In this document: in pieces, positions 8,333-16,159 of the stretch | Position numbering within the stretch: the stretch's first letter is position 1 | How the letters are laid out: each line of letters opens with the position of its first letter | Origin: Bradyrhizobium quebecense | GTDB lineage: Bacteria > Pseudomonadota > Alphaproteobacteria > Rhizobiales > Xanthobacteraceae | Reading direction: 5' to 3' | Length of the DNA stretch: 64,000 bases | Assembly: GCF_013373795.3 (NCBI RefSeq) | Contig: NZ_CP088022.1 | Coordinates: 3,782,001-3,846,000 of the forward strand | Notes under the pieces: generated by a model | Seen by the model: only the letters and a program-made list of their open reading frames with translations | Databases searched by the model: none | Told to the model about the DNA's origin: nothing | Position numbers and translations under genes: made by a program

Positions 8333-8552
8333 AGCCCACCTCGGTAATGAGTTGTCCCGCATATATTTGCATTCGGCCCTGCGTGGTCATTCGCAGCCGG
8401 CCCGATAGTTCGACCATGTAACCCATAGCGATCAGCCGGGCGCTATGTTCGGCCGGGATCACTGCTGGGGGACTGGTTACGGCAGATGTGCTGCCGACTA
8501 TAAGCAAGGACGCAAACTCTTCCGGGCTAAGCGGTTTCTTTTTTGAGGCCAT
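8310..8552 (-). CDS. Small hypothetical protein, helix-turn-helix-like
   Basis: This 80-residue protein begins MASKKKPLSPEEFASLL. The C-terminal half, PAEHSARLIAMGYMVELSGRLRMTTQGRM, resembles the recognition part and wing of a small winged-helix domain. Similar short proteins occur in Bradyrhizobium, as I recall. I choose the ATG at 8552 and not the upstream one at 8687, because residues before MASKKK have no conserved character and the frame there runs through repeat-derived sequence. No partner gene is evident; function unknown. Confidence 0.6.
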   Translation of the reverse strand: MASKKKPLSPEEFASLLIVGSTSAVTSPPAVIPAEHSARLIAMGYMVELSGRLRMTTQGRMQIYAGQLITEVGSQRHQAE

Positions 8553-9016
8553 GATTTGAGTATGTTCATGTCTTGGCAGTTCCGGATGTTCAATTTCGAA
8601 CACATCAGCAAATAAGGCCCGCCTCAGTTGGTGACCTCTTTCATTTCTTGATGCCATGCCATTTCGCCTCTTGGCCCGAAGCAACAATTGTCGCGGTTCA
8701 GCGTCATGTCCGGAGTTGTGGGTAGACCGGAAGCAACTGCTCGGCTGTCAAATCGACGCGAATGATCCAACTCGGACATTGCGTGCTGTAGGCACCGATT
8801 CTGTCCCACAATATAATGACCCGGAACAAGTTTTGTTCGGGGGTCTTGACGCTACATGGATCGCCTTCCTGCCCAAGGCATCCTGCTTAGACGGCCTCAG
8901 TGTCCCCACATTGGGGCCGTCTTGCTGAACGAAATTTTCAATAATAGTCAATATTGACCATCTCCGGATTATTGCGTCGGGCAAGGCTAGCTCCATCGCC
9001 GTCCGCAATAGGTAGT
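8553..9016. other. Gene-poor stretch with repeat remnants and small palindromes
   Basis: Besides the degenerate repeat at 8640-8810, this region contains a GACGGCC...GGCCGTC hairpin at 8890-8931 and the 12-base palindrome GTCAATATTGAC at 8947-8958, which lies about 110 bases before the small gene at 9066. No convincing coding sequence was found. Confidence 0.5.
8640..8810 (-). repeat. Degenerate dispersed repeat (MSALGQKRTF-type pseudo-coding repeat)
   Basis: Read on the minus strand, one frame gives MSELDHSRRFDSRAVASGLP and then a DNCCFGPRGEM segment; another frame gives ARNVRVGSFAS. These strings resemble a family of repeats in Bradyrhizobium and Rhodopseudomonas often misannotated as short proteins (MSALGQKRTFA...MSALPPKADI...VRFGPKADI). 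The copy here is decayed and probably non-coding. Confidence 0.45.
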
Positions 9017-9050
9017 CATCGGCGACAGAGAGATCGGTAATGCTCCCGCC
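9017..9050 (+). promoter_or_regulatory. Shared leader element, copy C (divergent)
   Basis: CATCGGCGACAGAGAG followed by GGTAATGCTCCCGCC matches the CATCGGTGACTGAGAG and GTGCTCCCGCC parts of copy A with a few changes. Its CTCCCG also lies about 18 bases before the start codon. This is the weakest of the three copies. Confidence 0.4.
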
Positions 9051-9065
9051 CAATGCAGGGGATGC

Positions 9066-9248
9066 ATGATGTCATCTATCCAGCCAGATCCACTATACAG
9101 CCGCGCGGAGATCGGAATTCTTCCGTGCTCCAGGTGCGGCAAGCCTGTGCGGTTGGCTTGCATCGAGCCTGTTCAACCCGGTCATGAAGTCCGTACCTTC
9201 GAGTGCCCGGAATGCAAGACGACTGGAAGCTTTGCAGTTGCGATCTAG
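9066..9248 (+). CDS. Small zinc-ribbon hypothetical protein
   Basis: This 60-residue protein has two CxxC pairs, CSRC at residues 21-24 and CPEC at residues 47-50, in the order expected of a compact zinc ribbon (LPCSRCGKPVRLA then FECPECKTTGSF). Two adjacent ATGs (9066 and 9069) are possible starts. It lies between leader copy C and the Crp/Fnr regulator gene at 9448. Its spacing of the cysteine pairs differs from that of the 57-residue protein at 7672, so they are not close copies. Function unknown; a nucleic-acid or protein-binding role is usual for such folds. Confidence 0.65.
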   Translation: MMSSIQPDPLYSRAEIGILPCSRCGKPVRLACIEPVQPGHEVRTFECPECKTTGSFAVAI

Positions 9249-9447
9249 CCGCCACTCTAGGCGGTGTCTGCGACCTGTTGGGTCCGGCTCGGGCTTGGTC
9301 TGCTGACCGCTCGATTAGCTTATCGGCAGCCGGGTACTCCCTCGCTCATCCGGGCTGCGAAGAGCCTCTTTGTGCGGCACTTTCACTTCGAACGTCGGCG
9401 ACTGAATGGTAAGCTGGACGTCCCACCACGCTCGGACGAAACGCGAC

Positions 9448-10128
9448 ATGCCAGAAAAGACCAACCACGCAATATTTGATCCAAAGGAGTTTCTCGCCAA
9501 GGTAGGAGAAGGGAAGACCATCCTTGAGTTTCGCAAGGATGAGATCGTCTTTGCGCAGGGCGACGTGGCAAATACGGTTTTCTATATCCAGAAAGGCCGG
9601 GTCAAGGTTGTTGTCATATCAGAGCAAGGCAAGGAAGCCGTGGTCGGCATTTTGGAGGCCGGCCAGTTCTTTGGCGAAGGCTGCATGAACGGCCATTCGC
9701 TGCGTATCGCGACGACGACAGCGATGGAGGAATGCCTGGTGACCGCGATAACGAAGACCGCCATGATCGCGGCATTGCACGATGAACCCAAGTTTTCGGA
9801 GCTGTTCATAGCCTATCTGCTGACCCGCAACAGCCGGATTGAAGAGGACCTGATCGATCAGCTCTTCAACTCCAGTGAAAAACGGTTGGCGCGCCTGCTA
9901 CTCCTGCTGGCGAATTTCGGCAAGGAGGGCAACCCTCAACCGATCAGTCCGAATATCAGCCAGGAGACATTGGCCGAAATGATTGGAACGACGCGATCCC
10001 GCGTCAGCTTCTTCATGAACAGATTCCGCAAGCTCGGCTTCATCAGCTACAACGGAAAAATCGAGGTCAACAGTTCATTGCTGAACGCAGTCTTGTACGA
10101 CAAGCCCGAGATCAAGCGCGAACTGTAA
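9448..10128 (+). CDS. Crp/Fnr-family transcriptional regulator
   Basis: This 226-residue regulator has an N-terminal cyclic-nucleotide-binding-like domain (about residues 20-125, with FAQGDVANTVFYIQKGRVKV and AGQFFGEGC). A long dimer helix follows, then a C-terminal winged helix (about residues 160-215, ISQETLAEMIGTTRSRVSFFMNRFRKLGFI). It lacks the N-terminal cysteine cluster of oxygen-sensing Fnr, so any signal is not an FNR-type 4Fe-4S cluster. I start it at the ATG at 9448, which gives a normal family N-terminus. The 9406 start adds 14 unrelated residues. It lies among the small stress-type genes of this island and is a candidate regulator of some of them. Confidence 0.9.
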   Translation: MPEKTNHAIFDPKEFLAKVGEGKTILEFRKDEIVFAQGDVANTVFYIQKGRVKVVVISEQGKEAVVGILEAGQFFGEGCMNGHSLRIATTTAMEECLVTAITKTAMIAALHDEPKFSELFIAYLLTRNSRIEEDLIDQLFNSSEKRLARLLLLLANFGKEGNPQPISPNISQETLAEMIGTTRSRVSFFMNRFRKLGFISYNGKIEVNSSLLNAVLYDKPEIKREL

Positions 10129-10474
10129 AACGATAAAATCGCGCCTCAAGCGTCACGGGCCAACGCCAACCGCCGCGTCGCTAGGGGCGACTAAACTCTT
10201 CAGAGCTAGTTGCACGGACGCGCCGGGCATCGCACAGGCTCCTCCCGAGATTCGGAAGAACCAGAGCGTAAGTTGTCGCTGGTGTGTTCGATCTGGATGA
10301 AGTGATATCCGTGGCTGACCGTTGCTACGGCCACACTCGGCGGTTCTCGCTTCAAGGCATTTGTCCCAATTTGAATCCGGGAGCGTCGTAGTTCGCTAAC
10401 GGTGCGTGAACTATTGCCGAATGTGAGCAAAACGGAACAGCGGGCGGTATTGTGAAGGTTCCATGCTGCGCTTC
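10129..10474. other. Intergenic region, no supported gene
   Basis: After the Crp/Fnr gene there is no supported coding sequence up to the leader element at 10475. A 74-codon open frame exists on the minus strand at 10206-10430, but it has no motif, no clear ribosome binding site and no recognised relatives. Confidence 0.4.
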
Positions 10475-10530
10475 ATCATCACTCCCTCGGTATCTACCAG
10501 TGACTGAGAGTTCTGTGACGCTCCCGTCTG
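10475..10530 (+). promoter_or_regulatory. Shared leader element, copy B, upstream of a zinc-ribbon gene
   Basis: ATCATCACTCCCTCGG, TATCTACCA, GTGACTGAGAGTTCTGTG and CTCCCG follow one another as in copy A. The central 18 bases differ from copy A at one position only. CTCCCG ends 22 bases before the ATG at 10549, against 20 in copy A. The similarity covers about 50 bases and stops near the coding region. Confidence 0.5.
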
Positions 10531-10548
10531 AACGAAAGCGAAGCATCC

Positions 10549-10755
10549 ATGATCAGCCGTCGACCAATTTGCGCCGTGTGCCAAACAGGAACCATGTGGG
10601 CGCGGGTTACATCCGGCCCTATGGGCCTCGACATCCGGACGTGCGAATGCTCTGCGTGCGATCACGTCCATCAGACTGCGGTCGAACAAATCGACCCGCT
10701 GAACTCCCTCAGAACGAATGCATGGCTTCGGGGACAACTCCAAGCGCCGGCGTAG
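10549..10755 (+). CDS. Small zinc-ribbon hypothetical protein
   Basis: This 68-residue protein has CAVC at residues 8-11 and a CECSAC segment at residues 33-38, again a zinc-knuckle layout (RRPICAVCQTGTMW then IRTCECSACDHVHQ). It follows leader copy B. The sequence is not closely alike to the proteins at 7672 and 9066 beyond the cysteines, yet all three share a leader and lie within 3.1 kb. Function unknown. Confidence 0.65.
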   Translation: MISRRPICAVCQTGTMWARVTSGPMGLDIRTCECSACDHVHQTAVEQIDPLNSLRTNAWLRGQLQAPA

Positions 10756-11053
10756 CGGCTGCACTTAATTAGGCCGGATATTCGTATGAAGGCTTGGAGT
10801 GCGCGGGCCATGGCGCCAATCTCGCGCCCCCGTATTGTTGATTATGGCGATGCGGCGCTCAGGATCGCGCGAGTAACTGAGTGGAGTCTGGCCCTTTTTT
10901 GGAAGTGGTGGCTCTAGACGTGGTGCCCGCTGTTGGGGGAAGACCGGAATAGCTTGACATGGATCAAGAGCACCATCGAGGAACCCGGGTCAGTGTGGAA
11001 ACACTCAAGCCAAAGTAAAGCCGCCTCAGAAGGCGGCAAAGAACCCGATCAGG
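10756..11053. other. Upstream region of a small secreted protein gene
   Basis: No coding sequence is supported here. The region carries the FNR/FixK-type box at 10954-10967, 94 bases before the ATG at 11062, which is a suitable distance for an activator site with a start of transcription near -40 to -50 from the gene. Confidence 0.5.
10954..10967. promoter_or_regulatory. FNR/FixK-type anaerobox (TTGAC-N4-ATCAA)
   Basis: The sequence TTGACATGGATCAA fits the consensus TTGA-N6-TCAA for FixK/FNR proteins with all eight half-site bases correct. In Bradyrhizobium such boxes mark genes switched on at low oxygen by FixK2. It lies upstream of the secreted small protein at 11062. Confidence 0.6.
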
Positions 11054-11061
11054 AGAAGAGC

Positions 11062-11349
11062 ATGAAAACGCTAACGGTAGTCGGCGCGGCCCTCGGGGCA
11101 GCAATATTGTGTTTATCTCCCGTTTCGCTTCACTTGTCGCCTGCGGGAACTGTCGTTATCTCCGTGGACAAAGCTGACGCTCGTGTCGGTCGCCCGCTCA
11201 CACCTGGCAGCGTCGCGGGGGTCAATAGGCGAGTGCATCGGCGCGCGTACTACGGAGCTGCGGCAGGTGCGGCTGCCGTCGGAGCAGCGGCCACTGGAGC
11301 GTACTATCACGGCCGACGCTGCGGTTACTATCCATATCCGCCGTGCTGA
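11062..11349 (+). CDS. Small secreted hypothetical protein
   Basis: This 95-residue protein starts at the ATG at 11062, after the ribosome binding site AGGAGAAG. It opens with a signal peptide (MKTLTVVGAALGAAILCLSP). The mature part has a basic stretch (VNRRVHRRAYYG), an alanine/glycine helix (AAAGAAAVGAAATG) and a short Tyr/Pro/Cys end (CGYYPYPPC). It resembles other short alphaproteobacterial envelope proteins of unknown role. The FNR/FixK-type box upstream suggests induction at low oxygen. The longer frame beginning at 10933 would remove the signal peptide and is not preferred. Confidence 0.7.
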   Translation: MKTLTVVGAALGAAILCLSPVSLHLSPAGTVVISVDKADARVGRPLTPGSVAGVNRRVHRRAYYGAAAGAAAVGAAATGAYYHGRRCGYYPYPPC

Positions 11350-11492
11350 GACCGTCAGATCCAGCGGCAATGAGGTGGTCGAACAAGTCCGCCGGGCTTC
11401 CGGTTTTGGGCCCAAAGCCGAGATTCATTCATTCCGGCATCGATGTCGCCTTCTTGAGGGCAAAGCGCTCGCGGGTCTTGTGAGTAACGGCG

Positions 11493-12632
11493 CTATCTCG
11501 GGTGCCACCAGCGTCCGCCGATCACGACGCCTTCGGATGCGATCTTGCGATCGCCGGTCAGGTGTTCGCCGACCACGTCGACATAGTCGAACTGCCCTTG
11601 CCTGATCGAGAGCAGCGTGGCGTCGCCGACGCTGCCCGGCTTGAGGCTGCCTAGCTCGGGACGCCGCAACGCCATCTCGGCGTTGACGGTGGACGCCGCG
11701 ATCACGTCCGGCAGCGACATCCCCATGCAGAGGAATTTCGACATCGTCGTCACCTGGTCGAAGGCTGGACCGTCGATGCAGAGCTGATGGATGTCGGAGG
11801 AGATGGCGTCAGGGTAGAAGCCGTTGGCGAGCATCGCGCGTGCGGTCTTGAAGGCGAACGAGCCCTTGCCATGGCCGATGTCGAACAACACGCCGCGCTC
11901 GCGCGCCTCCAGCACCACCTTCTTCACCGTGCCCTGCGCGGTCGCCGGCGTGTTGGGGAACGGTCGGAACGCATGCGTCAGCACATCGCCCGGGCGCAAG
12001 CGCGCGAGCACCTCCTCGTAGCTCGGCGGCGGATGGTCGATATGCGCCATCAAGGGCATGCCGACCTGCTCGGCAACCTCGAGCGCGATCTCGAGCGGCA
12101 CCAGCCCCGAGGTACCCGAGGCGTGCAAGCCGACCCGCACCTTGATGCCGACGATGAGATCGCGGTTCTCGTCCGCCACGCGCGCCGCGTCGACCGGATT
12201 CATCAGCCGCAATTCCTCGCTCTCGCCGACCATCACGCGGTCCGAGAAGCCGAAGATGCCGGCATGCGAGACATGCAGATAAGCGAGGATGCGAACCTGG
12301 CTCGGCTCGATCACATGCTTGCGGAAGCCGGCGAAATTGCCGGGACCGGCGCTGCCGGTGTCGACCGAAGTGGTAACGCCGGAGTTGCGGCAAAATTCCT
12401 CCGCGTCGATGCCGAGCGAGGTGCCGCCCCAATAGACATGGGTGTGCAGGTCGATGATCCCGGGCGAGACGATCAGCCCCGAGACGTCGCGGACCTCGGT
12501 CGCGGGATCGGCTTTCAGCTCCCGGCCGACCGCCGCGACCTTGCCGGCGGCAAAGGCGACATCGGTCACCGCATCGAGCTTTTGCGACGGGTCGATCACC
12601 CGTCCGCCGCGCAGAATCAAATCGAAAGGCAT
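11493..12632 (-). CDS. Amidohydrolase/deacetylase-family metallohydrolase (dihydroorotase-like)
   Basis: This 379-residue enzyme belongs to the amidohydrolase superfamily with a binuclear metal centre. The HxH pair is at His63 and His65 (IIDLHTHVYWGG). A carbamylated-lysine candidate lies in GIKVRVGLH, further metal histidines in MAHIDHPPP, and the catalytic aspartate in SSDIHQLC. Relatives deacetylate or ring-open small amides; the substrate is not known. The ATG at 12632 is favoured over the one at 12638, because GGAG is directly against the latter but 6 bases from the former. Three small genes upstream and downstream give no pathway context. Confidence 0.88.
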   Translation of the reverse strand: MPFDLILRGGRVIDPSQKLDAVTDVAFAAGKVAAVGRELKADPATEVRDVSGLIVSPGIIDLHTHVYWGGTSLGIDAEEFCRNSGVTTSVDTGSAGPGNFAGFRKHVIEPSQVRILAYLHVSHAGIFGFSDRVMVGESEELRLMNPVDAARVADENRDLIVGIKVRVGLHASGTSGLVPLEIALEVAEQVGMPLMAHIDHPPPSYEEVLARLRPGDVLTHAFRPFPNTPATAQGTVKKVVLEARERGVLFDIGHGKGSFAFKTARAMLANGFYPDAISSDIHQLCIDGPAFDQVTTMSKFLCMGMSLPDVIAASTVNAEMALRRPELGSLKPGSVGDATLLSIRQGQFDYVDVVGEHLTGDRKIASEGVVIGGRWWHPR

Positions 12633-12691
12633 CGTCATCTCCGGATTTCAGTCCGGCACGATGGTCGACTTCGGCGCCGCCTGCAAGACGT

Positions 12692-14650
12692 TCAGCCGAC
12701 GCGGGCCTGATGGGAGACCGGCGCGGTCTCGGTCGTCGTTTGATCCGTGCTGTGGGCCGCGGCCATGTCCGCACCCTTGTCCGCAGCGCTGCCCGCAGCC
12801 TTGGCCGGCGCGACGATGGCAGCAATGGCCGGATCATGCGCCGCCTCCGAGGCAGCAATGGTCTCTTGCGCCCAGCGGTACGAGGATTCGAAGATTTCCT
12901 GATGGCGGTCGAAATCGGTGACGTCAACGCCATCGGGCGTCGGCGGGCGCATCACCAGGTCGAGCGGCGTGGTCGGCAGCGTATCGTAGCGCTGATGCGC
13001 GACGAGGCTTCGCCACAACACGTTGACGGCGCTCGGCGCGGCCGGGAGCGATTTTCGCCGGAACGGCATCAGCAGGGATGCGAGCAGCTCGAACCTTCCC
13101 GGCAGCGCGGCATAGTCGACGTCGAACATCTCGGTCGCCGGCTCGCCGAAATGCACCACCAGGTTCGGTCCGCTCTTCATCTGATGCATTTGCGCCAGCG
13201 GAACGTTGTCGACGAGGCATCCGTCGACCAGCATCGAGCCGTCTTTGGTATAGAACGGCGGCAGCAGGCCGGGGATGGCGCTCGATGCCCGCACCGCTTG
13301 CCAGAGCAGGCCGGTCCTGATCAATTCGAGACTGTGCGTCGACAGGTTGGTCGCGACCGCCGCGAACGGCCGCCAGCAATCCTCGATCCGGCAGTTGTGG
13401 CCGTACTGATCGGCAAGCGCCCGATCGAAGGCCTTGTGGTCCAGCAGCGCATAGCGCGGCCAGGTGGGGCGGCGGAAGCTGCGGCTGGAGACGAAGATCT
13501 CATGGGTGCCGCGCTCGAGATGCTCGGCGTCGTAGTTCTTGGCAAAGCCCGCCGCCATCGCCGAACCGACGCTGGTGCCGACAAAGATGTCGAACATGGT
13601 GCCGCGCTCGCGAAACGCCTTGTAGATGCCGACATGCGCGGTGCCGAGGCTGCCGCCGCCGCCGGCGACAAACCCGACGGCGCGGCCGCACAGGAAACGA
13701 ACCAGGCTCTCGATATCGATCTGGTCCTCGAGCGCGACATGGTGATGCATGAAGCAAGGCAGCCGAGCCAGCCAGGCCGCGGTGCCGCTGACCTCGTGTT
13801 GCCTGATATCGTGAACACGAACCAGGCGCCGCGCCGACGCCGGATGCACTCCGCAGGCGAAGCTCTCGATCTCGGTAAGAACCGGCGGCGGAGCATCACC
13901 GCGGCAGGCGAACACCACGAGGTCGGCCTGGCGAATGGTCTTGCGCGCCCATTCAGATGCTTCCGCACCACCGAAATAAGCCACCAGCGGCGCGTCATAC
14001 TCGATCCGGTTGAGCCAGTCGGCGACCTCGGACGAGTCCAGCGCGCGGCCGGGAAACATCGCCTGAATGCGCGCGAGATCGACAATCTCGGCGCCTGCTG
14101 CGGCAAGGCTCAGGCGCAGCCTTTGTTCAAAGGCAGCCGGCACCGGCTCCCGTCCGCCTGCAATCAGCGCGACGGTGCGCGCCTTTGGTGACGCCCGGAC
14201 GGGCAACAGGCGCGCGGTCTGGATGGCAAACCGCTGCGCAAGCGCGGCAAGCAGCGCCTCGACGATGCCAGGCGCTTCCTGCACCAGCCTCGCATAGGCC
14301 GCCCGCGTCAACACCAGCACGCTGGAATCGCGGATCGCGATCACGTTGGCCGTGCGCGGGATGTTGGCGAAGAAGCCGATCTCGCCGACCAGCTCGCCGG
14401 CGCGAAGCTCCGCGATCGGCTCGGGATGATCGATCCGGTGCACTGCGAGCGCGCCGTGCAGCACCAGGAACAATGCGTCCGAGGCGCCCCCCTGCTCCAC
14501 CAGCAACTCGCCACGCACCAGGTCGCGCCTGGTCATCGCGCCAAAGGCGATCAGCCGCTGCTCCGTGCTGAGCGTTCGGAACAGCGCGAAGTCCTCGGAC
14601 AGGTTCCCCCACGCAAACGTTGCGCTCGGCGGCACACGGTTCGATTGCAT
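12692..14650 (-). CDS. Patatin-like phospholipase with an N-terminal cyclic-nucleotide-binding domain
   Basis: This 652-residue protein resembles the neuropathy target esterase/YchK-RssA group of lipid hydrolases. A cNMP-binding-like domain covers about residues 20-140 (GELVGEIGFFANIPRT). A linker follows, then a patatin domain at about 325-530 with the oxyanion loop GGGGSLG (residues 330-336), nucleophile Ser360 in GTSVG and catalytic Asp476 in DGCLVDN. It should hydrolyse acyl esters of phospholipids or lysophospholipids at the membrane. The C-terminal 60 residues are Ala/Asp-rich and low-complexity. It lies 59 bases upstream of the metallohydrolase gene and the two may be co-transcribed. 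Confidence 0.93.
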   Translation of the reverse strand: MQSNRVPPSATFAWGNLSEDFALFRTLSTEQRLIAFGAMTRRDLVRGELLVEQGGASDALFLVLHGALAVHRIDHPEPIAELRAGELVGEIGFFANIPRTANVIAIRDSSVLVLTRAAYARLVQEAPGIVEALLAALAQRFAIQTARLLPVRASPKARTVALIAGGREPVPAAFEQRLRLSLAAAGAEIVDLARIQAMFPGRALDSSEVADWLNRIEYDAPLVAYFGGAEASEWARKTIRQADLVVFACRGDAPPPVLTEIESFACGVHPASARRLVRVHDIRQHEVSGTAAWLARLPCFMHHHVALEDQIDIESLVRFLCGRAVGFVAGGGGSLGTAHVGIYKAFRERGTMFDIFVGTSVGSAMAAGFAKNYDAEHLERGTHEIFVSSRSFRRPTWPRYALLDHKAFDRALADQYGHNCRIEDCWRPFAAVATNLSTHSLELIRTGLLWQAVRASSAIPGLLPPFYTKDGSMLVDGCLVDNVPLAQMHQMKSGPNLVVHFGEPATEMFDVDYAALPGRFELLASLLMPFRRKSLPAAPSAVNVLWRSLVAHQRYDTLPTTPLDLVMRPPTPDGVDVTDFDRHQEIFESSYRWAQETIAASEAAHDPAIAAIVAPAKAAGSAADKGADMAAAHSTDQTTTETAPVSHQARVG

Positions 14651-14772
14651 GGGCGGATGTTAGCGCCGGGCCGTCGTCCCGGCGAGCGATATCAGGCCGG
14701 TCCTGACGGCGCCCCGGCCCGCATTCCTTGGGAGCACTGCAACAGGAATAGCGACGCTTCCACTGGCCTGCA

Positions 14773-15924
14773 TCACCCGACCAGACCCGGCCACGGCACG
14801 ATGGTCGACTTCACCGTCTTCATCGCCATCGCGTCCGCCACCGCGCGCGCGACGCCGTCCTCGGTGAACGGATAGATCGTCTGCATGTCGAGCCACGGAT
14901 ATTTGTTGCGCGTGCGGTAGAGCATGTCGACGCCGAGCGGCAGGTCGTTGCCGGTAAAGCCCCAGGAGCCGAGCACGTTGAGGTCCTTGGTGCAGATGCG
15001 GTGCCACGACGTATTGATCGAGCCGGCGTCGGTGAACTGGCCCATCTCGACATAGGTGCCGCCGTCGCGCAGCATCTCGATGCCTTCGGGGCCGGCGGTC
15101 GGGTGGCCCGAGCAATCCATCACGAGATCGGCACCGAAGCCGCCGACGATGTCGCGCACCGCCTTGATGCGCTCCTCCGGCGTCTTCAGCTGCTCGATAT
15201 CGACGGTCGCCTCGGCGCCGAACTCGCGCGCCAGCGCCAGCCGTGGCGTTTCCGGCGCGCCGACGCAGATCACGCGCCCTGCTCCCATCTCCTGCGCGGC
15301 CGCGACCGCGAGGATGCCGATCGGCCCGGAGCCCTGGATCACCACGGTGTCGCCCCAGCTGAAGCCGCCGGCGCGGGTGGCGCGGTTGAAGGCGCGAATG
15401 CAGGACGTCAGGGGCTCCGACAGCGCGCCCAGCCGCAGCGACATGTCGTCGGGCAATTTGTAGATCTTGGTGCCGGGCAGCATGTCCAGATCGACGTAGA
15501 CATATTCGGCCCAGCCGCCCCACATGTGCGGCGCCTTGTCGAAGCCGAGATAGCGGCCGTAATACACCGGCGTCAGGCACTTGTTGGCGCTCTCGGGATA
15601 ATGGATGCAGTAATAGCAGCGGCCGCACGGCATCAAGGGCGGGATCATCACCTTCGATCCCACCTGCAGCGGCTTGCTCATGAAGTCTTCGGTGAATTCC
15701 GGGCCGCATTCGACGATCACGCCGCCGAGTTCGTGGCCGAGCGTGAACGGCCATGGCAGCGGCTTCGGCCAGTGTCCCTTCAGGATGTGCAAGTCGGTTC
15801 CGCAAACGCCGCAGGCGCCGACCTTGATCAAGGCCGCCTTTTTGCCGACATCCGGCCATGGCACGGTCCGGATTACAGGTTTGGCTCCAGGTCCGTCATG
15901 CGTGCAGACGCGGATCTGCTCCAT
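14773..15924 (-). CDS. Zinc-dependent medium-chain alcohol dehydrogenase
   Basis: This 383-residue dehydrogenase has the catalytic zinc ligands Cys41 and His64-Glu65 (GACGVCGTDLH, TLGHELGG) and the four-cysteine structural zinc loop at about residues 98-115 (PCGRCYYCIHYPESANKC). A Rossmann nucleotide site follows (VIQGSGPIGILAVAAAQ). It oxidises an alcohol or polyol with NAD(P). The substrate is not evident, although the long interdomain insert is typical of threonine/sorbitol dehydrogenase relatives. The start is the ATG at 15924. A 24-base palindrome lies 84 bases upstream, in the region shared with the divergent gene at 16160. Confidence 0.92.
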   Translation of the reverse strand: MEQIRVCTHDGPGAKPVIRTVPWPDVGKKAALIKVGACGVCGTDLHILKGHWPKPLPWPFTLGHELGGVIVECGPEFTEDFMSKPLQVGSKVMIPPLMPCGRCYYCIHYPESANKCLTPVYYGRYLGFDKAPHMWGGWAEYVYVDLDMLPGTKIYKLPDDMSLRLGALSEPLTSCIRAFNRATRAGGFSWGDTVVIQGSGPIGILAVAAAQEMGAGRVICVGAPETPRLALAREFGAEATVDIEQLKTPEERIKAVRDIVGGFGADLVMDCSGHPTAGPEGIEMLRDGGTYVEMGQFTDAGSINTSWHRICTKDLNVLGSWGFTGNDLPLGVDMLYRTRNKYPWLDMQTIYPFTEDGVARAVADAMAMKTVKSTIVPWPGLVG

Positions 15925-15995
15925 CGGTTCGCTCTCCCTGTCCTTGTCATTGGGCCGGATTCGGCCGCACCGACTTTAGGTCAGGACGATCGGGA

Positions 15996-16031
15996 TGTCA
16001 TGAACGCCTGTCATGAAGGCCTTCATGACAG
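15996..16031. promoter_or_regulatory. 24-bp perfect palindrome with an adjoining direct repeat
   Basis: CTGTCATGAAGG at 16008-16019 is followed at once by its exact complement at 16020-16031. The sequence TGTCATGAA also occurs 13 bases earlier at 15996. The palindrome is in the divergent region between the dehydrogenase (start 15924) and the gene at 16160, so it is a candidate operator for either. Confidence 0.55.
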
Positions 16032-16159
16032 ACCCTGGCGGGACGACGCGCTTCAAGTCTTGACGGGAGTATTTTTCCGCAAGGAAGCATCGCAAAGAAC
16101 CGTTGATTGTGAACGCAACTGAGGGCCAATAGGCTGGTAGCATTGCGGGGAACGACACC

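Noticed and set aside
8890..8931. GACGGCC...GGCCGTC hairpin as a terminator
   Set aside because: No gene ends near it on either strand and it lacks a T run.
10206..10430. Possible 74-residue minus-strand protein
   Set aside because: It lacks a ribosome binding site, motif, and any relative I recognise, and lies in a gene-poor repeat-like stretch.
14660..15859. Minus-strand open frame of 399 codons overlapping the zinc dehydrogenase
   Set aside because: The dehydrogenase frame has all zinc and NAD motifs; this one is very rich in Arg and His and has no motif.
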